64,000 nucleotides of DNA from Stictocephala bisonia (GCA_035578905.1 JAQJVL010000247.1:974972-1038971), one strand, 5' to 3'. Shown: positions 1 to 11,728, counted from the stretch's first letter. Numbers and translations are program-made. The notes: generated by a model not told the origin, from the sequence alone.

Positions 1-1927
1 TTAAATATCCATATCAACATTTCAGAATTTGTAATAGCAAGATTTAATTCTAAATATAAAAGCGGTTTCATTATTTAATTATGTTAATATATGATTAAAT
101 ATATACTTTTCATTAAAGTTCACTATATAACTCTTAAATAATTGATCAAACAAATCTAATACACTTTGTATTTTATCATGTCACTAAAAATACTTACCAT
201 TTTAAAAACATTACATACATTAAAAAATACATTATTATAATGCCTTGATAAGGCAAAGATAGAAATATTGAATTTATTGTTAAAATGATTAAAGTTTGTA
301 AATGTAAATATATATAATTACGTTTCATATTAAAGAAGTTTAAAATAAAACATTTTATTTAAAACAATTAAATGTTTATATCAAATTAAATTGTGCTTCA
401 CGAGGACTTGTTTACATAAATTAACTATATTATACATGAAAACTTTTTTATTTTTTGGGAAAAAAGTTGTAAAAGGAATTTTAAACGCTTAGAACATTCA
501 TACATTAAAGTACTCTGGTTTGAGAAAATGGAAACTGTTGAAATAATATTTAGTAACTTGTTTACGTTTACTAAAGTAACTTCACTAACACTTTAGATAA
601 GGTGAAACTAATTTGGTACCATGTAAGAAATAATCTAAATACTTATCTCGTTTACATACATACAGTGACATAAGCAGTAACCATAGCTACTTCATATTTT
701 ACGTTATAAACCATAGATTGCCAAAATAATGTTAACATTGATAGGATAGCGTGCGAACTGATGATAGTTTTACCTCCTGGAAACTTGAATGACTGTCAAG
801 TAATTTTTCAAGATAAAATATGAATTAGAACACTTGTTATACTGTAAGTTACCATTTTTCGTATTTTTTGGCTTGTTGAATTTTTATTAATAAAACATAA
901 TTGGATAAAATATGTTAGCAAATACATAACTTTGCTTCTTAAATAATACTTTTAAAAAAGCGAATATATTTTGAAGAGGTCTTAAAACAAATACAAACCA
1001 AGTTGTTAAATGAGTTGAAAGCTTTATAAGTGCTGTTCAAAGAACTTTATTACATTGTCGTTCCTTAGGTATACTTGAACATGTATTTATGTAGACTTGA
1101 ACATCAATAACACAAGACATAGGCTTTTCCCAAATTATGCCATACAGAATTCGTGGACCAAAAATCATAGCCTACTAAGTTAAGTTGATGAGCAGAAGAA
1201 TATTTCATTTTTGAAGTTGTTCTATTCACATTTTCTTGAGGTAAGTACAGAACTTCACTGTTATTGCCATACACTATCACATATCTCTTTATAAGCTTTA
1301 GTATGTAGGCCTAACTCAGAAAGTAAAATTGTGTGTTTAAAAGTTTGTGTTTAATTACACAAAGTTCCTCTATAAATGTAACCTGTACCTTACAATACAA
1401 TTTATGAAACTACAACAAACTAAATATAAATGTGTTTATGTTATTCGAGCGAGGTTGAACACTTTGAAAAAAAAGGAAAATATACAGAGTTGTTAGCTAT
1501 TGATAAGAGTTACAAATTTATTAAAACGAGGAGAGTTATTACTCTTGTATATGTTCAATAAAATACCGTAGTTAAAACTTTACTATTACCTAGGAAACTA
1601 AATATTGTTTCACTATATATTTTTGTAATGCACCAAAACATTTTGCAAAAATCTTTCAGAGATTTAAAAGAATAAAAATATAGATATGTAATAACCTATA
1701 ATATACAGGGACAAAAACAAAACAATAAAACAAACATTGTGAATGTTTGTTTTGTTAGCTAGTGGAGAACTGGTATCAGTCCCGGGTGTGGTGGCTTTAC
1801 TTATCAGGCAGTTATCAGTGTTCAGGGCCAGCCAGCCCTATCACGAGCCGGACGTCCTCTCCGGAATTTTGGTTAAAAATACAAATATATTGACTAGATT
1901 TTGTTCCCTACAAATACATGGATATTA
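1..1927. other. AT-rich DNA, no gene recognised
   Basis: No coding region with family resemblance, RNA gene or repeat is visible. A small GC-richer patch at about 1755-1870 has a 61-codon open frame, but it shows no domain and no splice context, so I do not call it a gene. Confidence 0.6.
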
Positions 1928-2300
1928 AATAATCACAGTACTTCGTAAATGAAAATCCTGACATTGTTATTCACTTTTTTTACGCAAGTTTAACTCGTGG
2001 AATACATTTACGTAAATATTATTTGCCTTCTCTTGAAAATATTTGTTACATTCCACCCTTAAACTTTTACTCGTTCAACTATGTTACTTATTAATAGTAA
2101 TAAGTAACATAGTAATAAATAACTTATTAATAGTAATAAGTAACATAGTTGAACGAGTAAAAGTTTAAGGGTGGAATGTAACAAATATTTTCAAGAGAAG
2201 GCAAATAATATTTACGTAAATGTATTCCACGAGTTAAACTTGCGTAAAAAACAGTGAATAACAATGTCAGGATTTTCATTTACGAAGTACTGTGATTATT
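1928..2300. repeat. 373-bp near-perfect hairpin (inverted repeat)
   Basis: The sequence from 1928 inward is the reverse complement of the sequence from 2300 inward. The arms are about 155-185 bp with only an occasional mismatch or indel (near 1974/2250). The centre repeats TTACTTATTAATAGTAATAA. Complementarity stops abruptly at 1927/2301, and I see no clear target duplication or terminal motif. It could be a MITE/foldback element or a recent local inverted duplication. A 73-codon ORF starting at 2264 begins inside the right arm and runs out of it; it is probably chance. Confidence 0.85.
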
Positions 2301-3346
2301 CGTACGATACTGTGGTATATAATCATAAAAAACCATCTAATATTGCATATTTTGGTATTATGATTGATTTTTTTTTATTTATCCTGTATCTAACTTATAA
2401 TTTATGTTTACCCTTTCACCAATATAAATACGACCAAATTATTAAGTTTACAGAAAGACTCACAATAATAATAGCTAATGAATAATTTGTAAAAAAAAGA
2501 CAATTACTATATCAAACTAAGACTTCTTTCATATTTTCAAGAACTAATCATAGTATCTCAACAGATTTTTGTCATTACTTTTATTGGAGACAATTATTTC
2601 ATAACAGGAATACTGTCCCTTAGAACTTAAAAAGAGAACAGAGATGATAAGCTAAAGCCCATATTTAGATAATACTAATTATATATAATCATTAGGTAAA
2701 AAATCCTCTTAATGGAGTTACCTATGTAGTAAAATCATTAACAAGTTATTAATATTGGATAGTATTCTGAATTATCCAATATTAATTCAGAATTCTTACT
2801 TTCTACTTTTAAATTATAATTTTTTCTACTTTTTGTTTACTCTTCTCACAAATTAAGGTTCGCGCCAATTTTTTCTGTGAAACCAACGTTACCTCTTTAG
2901 TCTGGGGACTTCCAAAGGTTGTAAAACTTGATCTGCTTCACTGCCCCTGAAAACATCAATCCCCGTCTATCAACAAGCTGTTCACTACCTACAGACTGAA
3001 ATATTTCAACAAAATTTTCTGTTTTTTTGAACTAAGGAATGGGAAGGTGGAGATTTCTAACATAAAAGGGGGCATTACAAACATAAAAATTTTACTGTAT
3101 TTATAATATACTACAAGAGCCTCCCTCCGAGTATGTAGGTTTATTTCCATTAATATAGAGATAAGCAATTTTTTAGAAAAGCACTATTGGGAAACGTTAG
3201 GAAAATTAGCTTGGCGGAATTTATAAGTAACATAAATAACATTAGAAAACATTATGTAAGTGATTGACTCATTCAAATTCCTAACTATAGACATAAAGTA
3301 AAAGAAGGACAAAAAGCTCTGTTACACCTCGACACTATAAAATATT
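2301..3346. other. AT-rich DNA, small hairpin only
   Basis: No gene is recognised. A short hairpin lies at about 2747-2785, where ATTAATATTGGATA is answered by TATCCAATATTAAT about 11 bases later. Confidence 0.55.
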
Positions 3347-3351
3347 ATATT

Positions 3352-3575
3352 TGTTCCCGATGGTCTGTGGATTTTAATATTTTAACATATGATGTTGTAA
3401 TTAATAATTATCATGTATTTTATTCTTGCTTTTGTTTACTTTTGTTGTTGTGATGTTCAGTTTTGAGAAATAAAAGTGAGTTTCAATGTCTTTAAGAATT
3501 TAAATATTATTCTGATTTCTACAAAACTATAATTAACTTTCTCATACCAAAAGGTAAGGTCCTCCGTACGAAACA
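3352..3575 (+). repeat. 5' LTR of the BEL/Pao element
   Basis: Begins TGTTCCCG and ends ACGAAACA, giving the usual TG...CA ends. It matches 9002-9225 at the same length. Because it is directly followed by a TGG-initial primer-binding site and preceded by ATATT, both boundaries are secure. Confidence 0.92.
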
Positions 3576-3591
3576 TGGTCCGACCGGGCCT
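3576..3591 (+). other. Candidate primer-binding site
   Basis: TGGTCCGACCGGGCC follows the 5' LTR with no spacer. An initial TGG is the complement of a tRNA 3' CCA end, as expected for minus-strand priming in LTR retrotransposons. I did not assign the tRNA species. Confidence 0.7.
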
Positions 3592-3768
3592 GGATAACCA
3601 GAACTATGGAAAAGTAAGACAAATGTTTCTATAAACCTCTGAGTCAATATAATTATCTCTTTATCTACCTCAATCCTCAAACAAAACGCAATAATATCAA
3701 CTTTTCTCAATCTCAATCTTTTTTTACCTCTCTAAACTTGTATTTTTGTATATGTTTAACTTTTTACA

Positions 3769-5166
3769 ATGAAACCTCAAACTTTTGCTCGATTGACAAA
3801 CCTCATTAAAGCTAGGCTGAATAAAATTCATGACTGTTTTGAAAATCTGTCTGAGGATTCCCCCTCTTGAAACACTTGAACATCAAAAGATTCTTGTATA
3901 CCAGGCAGAGGTTAAACTCAAACAAATTGAATTTGACAAAAACATGAAAAAATTGTTAGATTCAAACGATGATTTTGATTAACAATATGTCATTGACAAA
4001 CAGGATGAAATTAGTGAACTTTGTGTCACTATTCAAAGTAAAATTAAAATTCTTTTAAATATTAATGATGATATCCAGTTAGAAGCAAGTAATGTAGCAA
4101 GTAACGAAACTATTCAAGGACAACTTTCCACGTCGGTGATACGTTTACCTAAAATAGAATTGAAGCATTTTAGTGGAGACCCTCACACCTGGATTGCTTT
4201 TATCAACCTGTTTGACGCAACTATAAACTCAAACTCATCACTGTCCCCTGTTGCGAAATTTCAGTATTTACTTGGTACATTATCAGGTGAAGCTCTTAAT
4301 TTAATCAAATCGTTACCAATCTCAGAAGCTAATTACTTCATAGCTTACAAGACGTTACGTGAACGTTATCATTCAGTGCGTAGACTCTCCTCTGTGAATT
4401 TAAACAAGATAATAGATCTCCCCAATATCAATCTCTTTCCTGTTAAGAACCTAAGACATTTTCTAAATGCATTTCAAGAAAACACTCAAGCCTTAAAAGT
4501 ATTGGACTGTGATATTGTTGAGAAAAATCCTTTGTTAGCTTCTATGCTTTTACGGAAGTTTGACACCAAACTGCTACATAAATTTGAAAACTCAAAAGGA
4601 AACTCTCAAACTCTTCCTACTGTAACAGAAATCATCATGTTCCTATCTGACTACTGTACTCATGCAGAAGACGCTTTCTTGCATTCTTCTAACAACAAAA
4701 ATAACTCCTCTCATTGGACCCCTAAGTCTTTAAATGAAAAGTTTCATCCTCGACCTATCTCTCTCGTGTCTGCCTCAGAACCTTTAGAGTTTACTTGTTT
4801 TGTTTGCTCAAAAGACGGACACAAAGTTTATTCTTGTCCAATGTTTATGAGTAAATCTCGCCAAGATTAAAACACAACATCGATGTTTCTCTTGTCTTGG
4901 AAATCATACAATTGGTGATTGTAAGTCCAAGAACTCTTGCTTCAAATGTCACAAGAAACACCATACTTTATTATACTCAGATTCCTTATCCTCTCAATCT
5001 CAAATAAGTTCTCCTAATAAAGAACCTACTACGCACTCTTCTCAACCTCCAGATAAACAAAATAAGTTTGCTGGTATTTCCACTAACTCAACCTCCAATT
5101 ATTCTCAATCTCTAAATAATTCTACAGTTTTGTTATCTACAATTCTTGTAAAACTTGTAAACTAAA
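3769..5166 (+). pseudogene. gag: BEL/Pao gag, broken
   Basis: Encodes the capsid/nucleocapsid protein that packages element RNA. It starts at the ATG at 3769, loses frame at a C-run near 3862, meets TAA at 3980 in the second frame, then runs open from about 3983 to 4867. The capsid part begins RLPKIELKHFSGDPHTW and continues with KFQYLLGTLSGEALNLI, the conserved start of BEL/Pao Gag. The nucleocapsid zinc knuckle (CX2CX4HX4C, about 4797-4840) is in this frame. A second knuckle (CX2CX3HX4C, about 4884-4924) and a decayed third are in the next frame, so there is a frameshift near 4865-4880. The Ser/Thr/Asn-rich tail ends at about 5166. Confidence 0.88.
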
Positions 5167-5542
5167 CAAGGTAATGCACATGTTTTCCGAGCACTGATTG
5201 ACTCTTGCAGTCAATGTGACTTTATGACCGAACGAGCTGCTCAGCTGCTAGGTATTCAACGTCAAAAATCAACCCTTCATGTCAATGGTATATCTCAATC
5301 TCTCGCTACTACCAAGGAATGGGACGTGTTGACATTGAAACTCTCCAAGGTGATAAAATTTCGGAAAATCACCCCATGTTGATTTTGGATAAAATTACCT
5401 CAGACATGCCCAAATATCATCTTCATTCAGATTTACTAGAACTTGTTAAACCTTTTGTTTTGGCTGATCCCACTTTCCACCGTCTTGGTCCCATTGATGT
5501 TCTATTAGGTGGTGGTCTTTTTCCTTTCATTTTTACTGGGTA
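5167..5542 (+). pseudogene. pol: BEL/Pao aspartic protease region, broken
   Basis: This segment would cleave the polyprotein. The active-site region reads RALIDSCSQCDF at about 5188-5223. Retropepsins of this group have Asp-Ser/Thr-Gly, so the glycine has become cysteine here. A frameshift lies near 5310, after which the downstream part continues (5319-5540) with IDVLLGGGLFPFI, the hydrophobic Leu-Gly-Gly/Ala motif of the protease C-terminal half. A stop follows at 5541. The assignment is secure from context and motifs; activity is not expected. Confidence 0.8.
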
Positions 5543-5564
5543 AAAAGTAAATCTTGGAACTAAT

Positions 5565-6663
5565 ATGCCTTTCATAATGAATACTGTGTTTGGTTACACT
5601 CTCATAGGCCATGCTCCTTGCAATGATGAATCTTCTCAAAACCAGATTTCCTCTCATCCCACAACTCTACTAACTGTCTCTGATTTTGATCTTCACTCTG
5701 CCATACAACAATTCTGGCAACAAGAGGAACCCCCCACATATTCCAAACAAACTTATGAAGACATCTTATGTGAAGAACTCTTTATTAAGACACATTCTAG
5801 AGACGTATCTGGTAGGTATTGCGTTCGTCTACCTTTCAAACCTAACCATCCTCCAATAGGTGATTCGACATTCTCAGCTAAAAATAGATTCTTAGGACTT
5901 GAAAAAAGATTCACTACTCAACCTAAATTCAAGGAAGCCTATGTCAAATTATGGACGAATATTCAGAAGTCGGACATATGAGACCTATTTTCTCCCCCAT
6001 CATGGTGTCATAAAAGAATCAAGCTCAACCACAAAACTGAGGAATGTCTTTGACGCTTCATGCAAAACCTCAAACGGTGTTTCACTAAATGATATTCTCC
6101 TCACAGGATCAAAATTACAGGTGAATTTATTTGACATACTATTTCACTTCCGACGTCATAATGTGGTTTTCACTTGTGATATACGACAAATGTATAGGCA
6201 AATTCGCATTCATCCTGACGATCAAAAATATCAAATGATATTTTGGCGCAACGATTCTGCTCTATCCCTCAGAGCATTTTTCTTGGAAACTGTGACTTTT
6301 GGGATGAACTGTTCACCTTTCCTCGCCTTGCGATCTCTTCGTCAACTTGCTCAAGACGAACAGGAATTCTATCCTGAAGCTGCCTCAGTTCTACTAAACC
6401 ACACTTATGTGGATGATGTAATCGCTGGTCATGAATATGAGGGAAAAGCACAACATTTGCAAACTCAACTGATCAACTTACTCCAAAAGGGTGGTTTCGA
6501 ACTTAGAAAATGGACTTCTAACTATCCAAACCTCTTGGGTCCTTTTCCTTCCAATCACCATGAGGTTCCGAAGTTTTTGGAATCGTCTGATCAACCTTTC
6601 TTTAGTATCTTAGGTCTACACTGGTCTTCTAAACTTGATTTTTCTCCTTTAATTTCCATATAG
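5565..6663 (+). pseudogene. pol: BEL/Pao reverse transcriptase, frameshifted
   Basis: RNA-dependent DNA polymerase of the element. The N-terminal linker (5565-5960) has the BEL-typical pieces NTVFGYTLIGHAP and IQQFWQQEE. It changes frame between about 5900 and 5980 into the palm domain (5985-6660): FLPHHGVIKESSSTTKLRNV, then VFTCDIRQMYRQIRIHPDDQ with the first catalytic Asp, then TFGMNCSPFLA and the catalytic YVDD box at 6406-6417. The frame ends in TAG at 6661. The catalytic residues are intact, so this portion decayed by frame breaks rather than by loss of the active site. Confidence 0.92.
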
Positions 6664-7808
6664 ATAATACCCCTGCTAACACTAAAAGAACTATCCTCAC
6701 CCTGATCGCAAAAATTAGCTATGACCCTTGTGGATTCCTGTCCCCAGTCATAATGTGGGCAAAACTATTCATGCAGCTATTATGGGCTAAAGGTTTTACT
6801 TGGGATGAACCACTCCCTCATGACATAGTCGAGTCATGGAATTCATTTGTCACTCAACTCCCTAGTCTGTCAGAAGTAAAAATACCCAGACCATTACAAA
6901 TTAACAATTCCAAATTTATTCAATTACTTGGGTTTTCGGACGCTTCTGAAGGTGGTTACAGCGCAGTGGTATATTTACGAAGTTCTTCTGAAATAGAGCC
7001 TACGCAAATAAGACAACTCATTTCAAAAACCCGTGTAGCACCACTAAAAAAAATCTCATTACCACGACTTGAATTGTGTGGTAGTCATCTCTTGGCAAAA
7101 CTGATGACCCATTGTCTCTCTTTGTTGATGCCACACTACACTATTAGTCAGACATACGCCTGGACCGATTCAACAATCGTCTTAAGTTGGATTCAAACTC
7201 CCCCTTACAGGCTGAAAACCTATGCTGCTAATCGGGTGGCCGAGATTCAAGAACAGGCCCCAGCTCATTTATGGCATCATGTGAACACACAATTTAACCC
7301 AGCAGATTGTGCCTCTAGAGGATTAATGCCACAAGATCTCAAAGATCACCCTCTTTGGTGGGGAGGACCTCAGTGGTTGCAAGAACATGTCTCTTGTTGG
7401 CCAATAAGTTCCTTCACACCCATTAAAGAAGAGAACTTAGAAGAAGTAAAACCTCAAGGATCAACTGTATTGACTGTCACAAAACCTGAACCCCTTGTAT
7501 TTTTTAACCGATTTTCCTCTTGGAACAAACTCGTCAGAGTGTTTTCTTATGTATACCGTTTTTTTAATGTCAAAATAGTACCTAAATCAGGTTCTTTATC
7601 AGTGGATGAACTTAAGAAAACTTCTTTGAAAATTTTCCAATTAATTCAATTTGAAGTTTTCCCTGGAGAAATTAAAAACTTGAAAAAGGGAAATCCTTGC
7701 TCTAACCAAATCCAAAGACTATCACCATTCCTCGAAAGTGGAATAATCATAGTAGGAGGAAGAATCAGCAACTCACATCTTGATTACGAAAATCACTACA
7801 TCCTGTAA
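6664..7808 (+). pseudogene. pol: BEL/Pao connection and RNase H (A17-like) region
   Basis: Continues the polyprotein after a stop at 6661. From 6664 the frame reads NTKRTILTLIAKISYDPCGF, the thumb/connection start of Pao elements. It then gives FSDASEGGYSAVVYLRSS (about 6937-6990), the first RNase H Asp and Ser, and ISLPRLELCGSHLLAKL and AWTDSTIVLSWI, with the Glu and second Asp of the RNase H-like fold. NPADCASRGL and WWGGPQWL are typical Pao signatures. It ends at TAA 7806-7808, just before the integrase zinc-binding segment. Confidence 0.9.
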
Positions 7809-8463
7809 TACTACCAAAAAATCACCATATTGTCAATTTATTAATAGATCATTACCACTTAAAGTATTTGGATGCCCCTCCTCAACTTTTACATTCCATA
7901 CTGGTCCAACATGTATGGATTTTAGCAGCTCGAAGCTTGATTCGATCAAGAGTTTTTAAATGTGTCAAATGTTTTAGAACAAAACCTAAAACCAAGACTC
8001 CACTAATGGGAGATCTTCCAGAATCTCGAATTACTCCTTCACGACCCTTTTTGAACTCTGGTGTGGATTTTTGTGGCCGGTTTACTGCCAAAGCTCATAA
8101 CCTCAGATCCTTAGGTCTCTTCAAACTCTACATATGCATATTTGTATGTTTTAATACAAAGGCTGTGCACTTTGAAACGGTCTCTGAATTGTCTTCTACT
8201 GCCTTTATTTTAGCATCGACTAGATTTATTTCAAGACGTAGTTTGTGTCAAAATATCTATTGTGACAACGGAACTATTTTGTGGGCGCAAACAAAATCCT
8301 AAAATCAGTGGTCAACTCATTTCTGAATAACCAAGATAACAAACGAAGAATTTCAGAACTTTCTATTCAAAATTCAATACAATTTCACTTCAATCCCCCC
8401 TTAGCTCCTCACCAAGGAGGGCTATGGGAGGCTGCTGTAAAAAGTATGAAATACCATCTTTGA
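7809..8463 (+). pseudogene. pol: BEL/Pao integrase, broken by frameshifts
   Basis: Would insert element DNA. An H2C2-type zinc region appears in pieces: HH/H at about 7823-7858 and CVKC at about 7960. The catalytic core follows, with the first Asp in SGVDFCGRF (about 8056), the second in YCDNGTI (about 8258) and the Glu in HQGGLWEAAVKSMKYHL (about 8410-8460). DDE spacing looks normal, but the frame shifts near 8300 and stops at 8461. The first part is open as 144 codons and the second as 60 codons in a different frame. Confidence 0.88.
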
Positions 8464-8491
8464 AGAGTTGGAGGAGACACTGTTTTAACAA

Positions 8492-8977
8492 TTGAAGACT
8501 ACAAACACAATCGTTGCAAAAATTGATGCTGTTCTGAATTCCCGACCACTAATTCCTCTTTCATCTGACCCTTCCGATATCTCTGCTTTAACCCCTGGAC
8601 ATTTTTTAATTGGAGCCCCTCTGATTTCAATACCTGAAAATGACTTGAACAATACTCCCTTTAACAAACTCAAGAATTGGCAAAAGTTACAAAAAATTAC
8701 CCAAGACATTTGGCATCGTTGGTGTCGGGATTACCTCCATACTTTACAGGAGCGGCAAAAATGGACAAAAAAAACACAAAACTTGAAAATCGGGGATTTA
8801 GTTGTGATACAAGATCTCCTTACTCCACCACTCAATTGGCCATTGGCTCGAATTGTGAAAATCCATCCAGGTCCTGACAACATTGTTAGAGTAGTCACCC
8901 TTCAAACTAAAAATGGAATGTTAAAAAGGCCTGTGATAAAGATTTTCCCCTTACCAATAGAAGACAACATTTGTTAA
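8492..8977 (+). pseudogene. pol: BEL/Pao integrase C-terminal domain (DUF5641-like)
   Basis: The C-terminal end of the BEL/Pao polyprotein, open for 161 codons. It reads NSRPLIPLSSDPSDISALTP, GHFLIGAPL, WHRWCRDYLHTLQERQKW, GDLVVIQD and NWPLARIVKIHPGPDNIVRV, in the order found in DUF5641 domains of Pao retrotransposons. It is separated from the integrase core by a stop at 8461 and a frame change. It terminates 24 bp before the 3' LTR, a normal distance with the polypurine-like AAGTGGCCCGGC between. Confidence 0.9.
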
Positions 8978-9001
8978 ACCTGTCGGTTCAAGTGGCCCGG
9001 C

Positions 9002-9225
9002 ATTTTCCGATGGTCTGTGGATTTTAATATTTTAACATATGATGTTGTAATTAATTATTATTATGTGTTTTATTCTTGCTTTTAATTACTTTTGTTGATG
9101 TGATGTTCAGTTTTGAGAAATAAAAGTGAGTTTCAATGTCTTTAAGAATTTAAATATTATTCTGATTTCTACAAAACTATAATTAACTTTCTCATACCAA
9201 AAGGTAAGGTCCTCCGTACGAAACA
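9002..9225 (+). repeat. 3' LTR of the BEL/Pao element
   Basis: Matches 3352-3575 at equal length. Its first bases are ATTTTCCG instead of TGTTCCCG, so the terminal TG has mutated. It ends ACGAAACA and is followed by the ATATT duplication. An AATAAA signal lies at about 9118. Confidence 0.92.
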
Positions 9226-9230
9226 ATATT

Positions 9231-9890
9231 TATTGTTTAACCATTATAGTATTAGAAATTAAAAATAAAGATGTATAATGTAGTACTCAATTACTTATTG
9301 GCATTTTTGTGTATTATTCTTATTTATATGCTTTATATGAGATGAGGTAAAATCACTATTGATTTGACAATGTTATTTAATATTAACAGAATATTTGGAA
9401 TTACACGCTTAAGTATCCAAATTATTTTGTATAAATTTTATTGTTCAACAAATAAAATTGTATTCCATTTGACAATATGTTCATGACGTCATACTCACCG
9501 ATTATATCTCGCTTGGTTATTTGTTATTTATAACAGTTTTCTTTTATTAAATAAGTTTAATAATTTTACTTATTTAGTTATTTTATAATCATAGTCTATG
9601 GTAAAAGAATAATTTTGAAAAGTTTGATTCTATTTCTGTGTTAAAAATTAACGTTATTCTCTGTTTGTACATTGTATAGTCATAATTGATAAGTTAAAAA
9701 GATACAACGTTATTCATAGTGATAAAAATGTAACCCAATTAATATGTGCACAAATATTTTCTTTGGCTGTAGTAATAAAATGAGAACGCATATGAGAACT
9801 CAATGTACATAAAAGGAAGCGTTGTAGATGTGTATTTACATGGGATCAGATATGTTTCAGTGACCTTGACCGGCGGGTTCCACAACGTCA
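9231..9890. other. AT-rich DNA, nothing recognised
   Basis: No gene, repeat copy or RNA gene visible. Confidence 0.55.
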
Positions 9891-10024
9891 TCGCAAGATA
9901 ATGACGCAATCAACATCGAGCGTGGCTGTTCCTTGGACGGGTGACTAGTGATGGGTCCCGCCCTAGCACACAATCCCCTGCCCTGTAACTGGTTGCGGTT
10001 TAAGTTGTTGCTCCCCAGATCAAG
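9891..10024 (+). repeat. 5S-rRNA-like SINE fragment, forward copy
   Basis: Contains GAGCGTGGCTGTTCCTTGGA followed by CGGGTGAC, which resembles the 3' half of 5S rRNA (the GGTTAGTACTTGGATGGG...GACC internal control region). Related copies lie at 10116-10252 (reversed) and 36528-36660. This suggests a SINE3-type, 5S-derived repeat. The 5' half of 5S is not evident, so it is a fragment or a diverged family, and an alternative origin is possible. Confidence 0.6.
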
Positions 10025-10115
10025 ACACTGCAATATCGTCAACAAATGCTGTTATTTTACCGTTCATATGACCATTATTCTACCAGGCAATGTTAAGGTT
10101 AAGAAGTCCTCTCTA

Positions 10116-10252
10116 ATACTTAACCTGGGGACCAACGACTTATACCACAACCAGTTACAGCGCAGGGGGTTGTGTGCAAGGGTGGGACCCATTATCAGTC
10201 ACCCATCCAAGAAACAGCCACGCTCAATGTTGATTGCGTCTCTATCTTGCGA
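10116..10252 (-). repeat. 5S-like SINE fragment, inverted copy
   Basis: The reverse complement of this interval matches 9891-10024 with roughly 15% differences by eye. The two copies form a large imperfect hairpin with a loop of about 90 bp. The outer limits TCGCAAGATA (9891) and TATCTTGCGA (10243-10252) match exactly. A 122-codon ORF (9948-10316) crosses the hairpin and is an artefact. Confidence 0.75.
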
Positions 10253-11447
10253 TGTGTTTATTGGGATACACTATTATCATTATGATGTCACCATATTTTA
10301 TCGTATGATGTTATAGATTTATATTATAAAATATGGCATAGTAACATTAGTGACTACATGTTGTTTATTTAATAAAATCCTGTGTAGAACTGTTGCCATT
10401 TTCATTCGTCTACTAATGTCTACATTCCATAATTAACTCAATCAATATAAAATGTCCTTAGATAAAACATATAGCAATGTGCGAAATAATCACAAGTTTA
10501 TCTCTTAAAAAACGATCGCCTGATACAGATTAGCCTAACTGCTTTACCTAACTGTCTTTAGTGCATTTATTTTTTAACTATTATTTATTTAGAATTAAAT
10601 AATATTTAAATCATAAAAACATTCGACAAATTTTATTCATTACAAATATAGATGTATGAGTTATCATAAAATGTTGTGACAAGACCCTACTTATACTATG
10701 AAATATTGTAAGAATGGAAATTTAAGGAACGTAATGTCTGGATCCAATTAGCCATAACTGAGACTGGCTTGTAATTGGCTCGTTCATGTGGAACACCCTC
10801 TGGCAGGGGATGAGTAAGCCAATCTCTATAAGATATGAATGGCAGAATTATCTTTTAAATAAAATGAGATTAGAACAACCAAAAACGTTTATTCTTAATC
10901 TACTCTGAGAAAAATCATTTGTTTGATCCTTGGATCAAATAAATACCGCTGTACAGTGTATAACTGTATTATTTACTGTCGTGACTTTACGGCTGATCCA
11001 CACCCAAAAATTTTTTTATGCTGCTCATATTTAACAGTTTTAACTAAAAAGATCAAATATGAAAATAATTAAGGAAATTACTATTTTTCAACAAGCATAG
11101 AACTTAATATGTTGGAAGAAATGTTATAAGTAAATTATGTAAAAACTACCGATATAGATAAAATTTATATGAAAATCAATTAATTATTTATAATTTGTTA
11201 TTACCAAAGCAATGATGATTTATGAAATCAAATATGTTTTAATTTTGTTTAACGTGATTACACCTAAAGAAATAGAAAAAAGGTAAGAAATTATTGATTA
11301 TTTTTTATTTATTATCAGGTTTTATATTCTTATTGGACTGGTACATATATTTATTAAAATAGTAATTAATTTAGAATATTATTACAAAATGGTACAGCAT
11401 AATAGTTATGCACTTTTACGATCCATTTTGTTTAGTAGCTAGTTTAA
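10253..11447. other. Mostly AT-rich DNA, one GC-richer patch
   Basis: No gene recognised. About 10735-11000 is less AT-rich (GGCTTGTAATTGGCTCG, then TTGATCCTTGGATCAA) and might be part of an LTR or other repeat, but I find no partner copy in the window. Confidence 0.45.
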
Positions 11448-11728
11448 TCGGTCAGTAGCTTAGTTGGTTTAATGACAGCTCCATAAACTAAAGGTTCTCA
11501 GTTCGATCCCAATCACAGTCGTAACTCATTTTGAAATGGATCGGCTGATTTCCAACGGCTGTTCATTTGTCATTGGGCTACTAATTAATGACACTTTCTA
11601 AGGAATAGTCGGCCTTAGTTTGTAACAATGACTACATTTGCTCATCTACACACATCACACTCATTCAAAATTCATATTCACCCATATATTGACAATCGGC
11701 GTGTTAAGAATAAATAAATAATAAAAGA
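11448..11728 (+). repeat. tRNA-like SINE, family A, copy 1
   Basis: About 280 bp. The head has pol III-like boxes: box A TAGCTTAGTTGG at about 11455 and box B GGTTCTCAGTTCGATCCC at about 11494. The body carries TTTCTAAGGAATAGTCGGCC and a tail GACAATCGGCGTGTTAAGAA followed by TAAATAAATAATAAAA. Copies occur at 39703 and 49091. The 3' half is shared with family B (see findings). Confidence 0.85.

Larger units (their letters stand above)
3352..9225 (+). mobile_element. BEL/Pao LTR retrotransposon, full length, defective
   Basis: A 5.87-kb element with two 224-bp LTRs, flanked by a perfect 5-bp duplication ATATT (3347-3351 and 9226-9230). The order gag - protease - reverse transcriptase - RNase H - integrase, with a Pao-type A17/RNase H segment and a C-terminal DUF5641-like domain, is diagnostic of BEL/Pao. 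The coding region is broken by several frameshifts and stops (about 3862, 3980, 4868, 5300, 5540-5900, 6661, 7806, 8300, 8461), so it cannot make its proteins. The LTRs differ at about 9 of 224 positions by my hand alignment (about 4%), so this is not a fresh insertion. Confidence 0.95.

Noticed and set aside
6269..6451. 60-codon minus-strand ORF
   Set aside because: Antisense to the BEL/Pao reverse transcriptase.
9948..10316. 122-codon ORF
   Set aside because: It spans both arms of the inverted SINE pair and has no family resemblance.
11448..11530. Functional tRNA gene in SINE A head
   Set aside because: The same sequence recurs at 39703 and 49091 with a SINE body and AT-rich tail.
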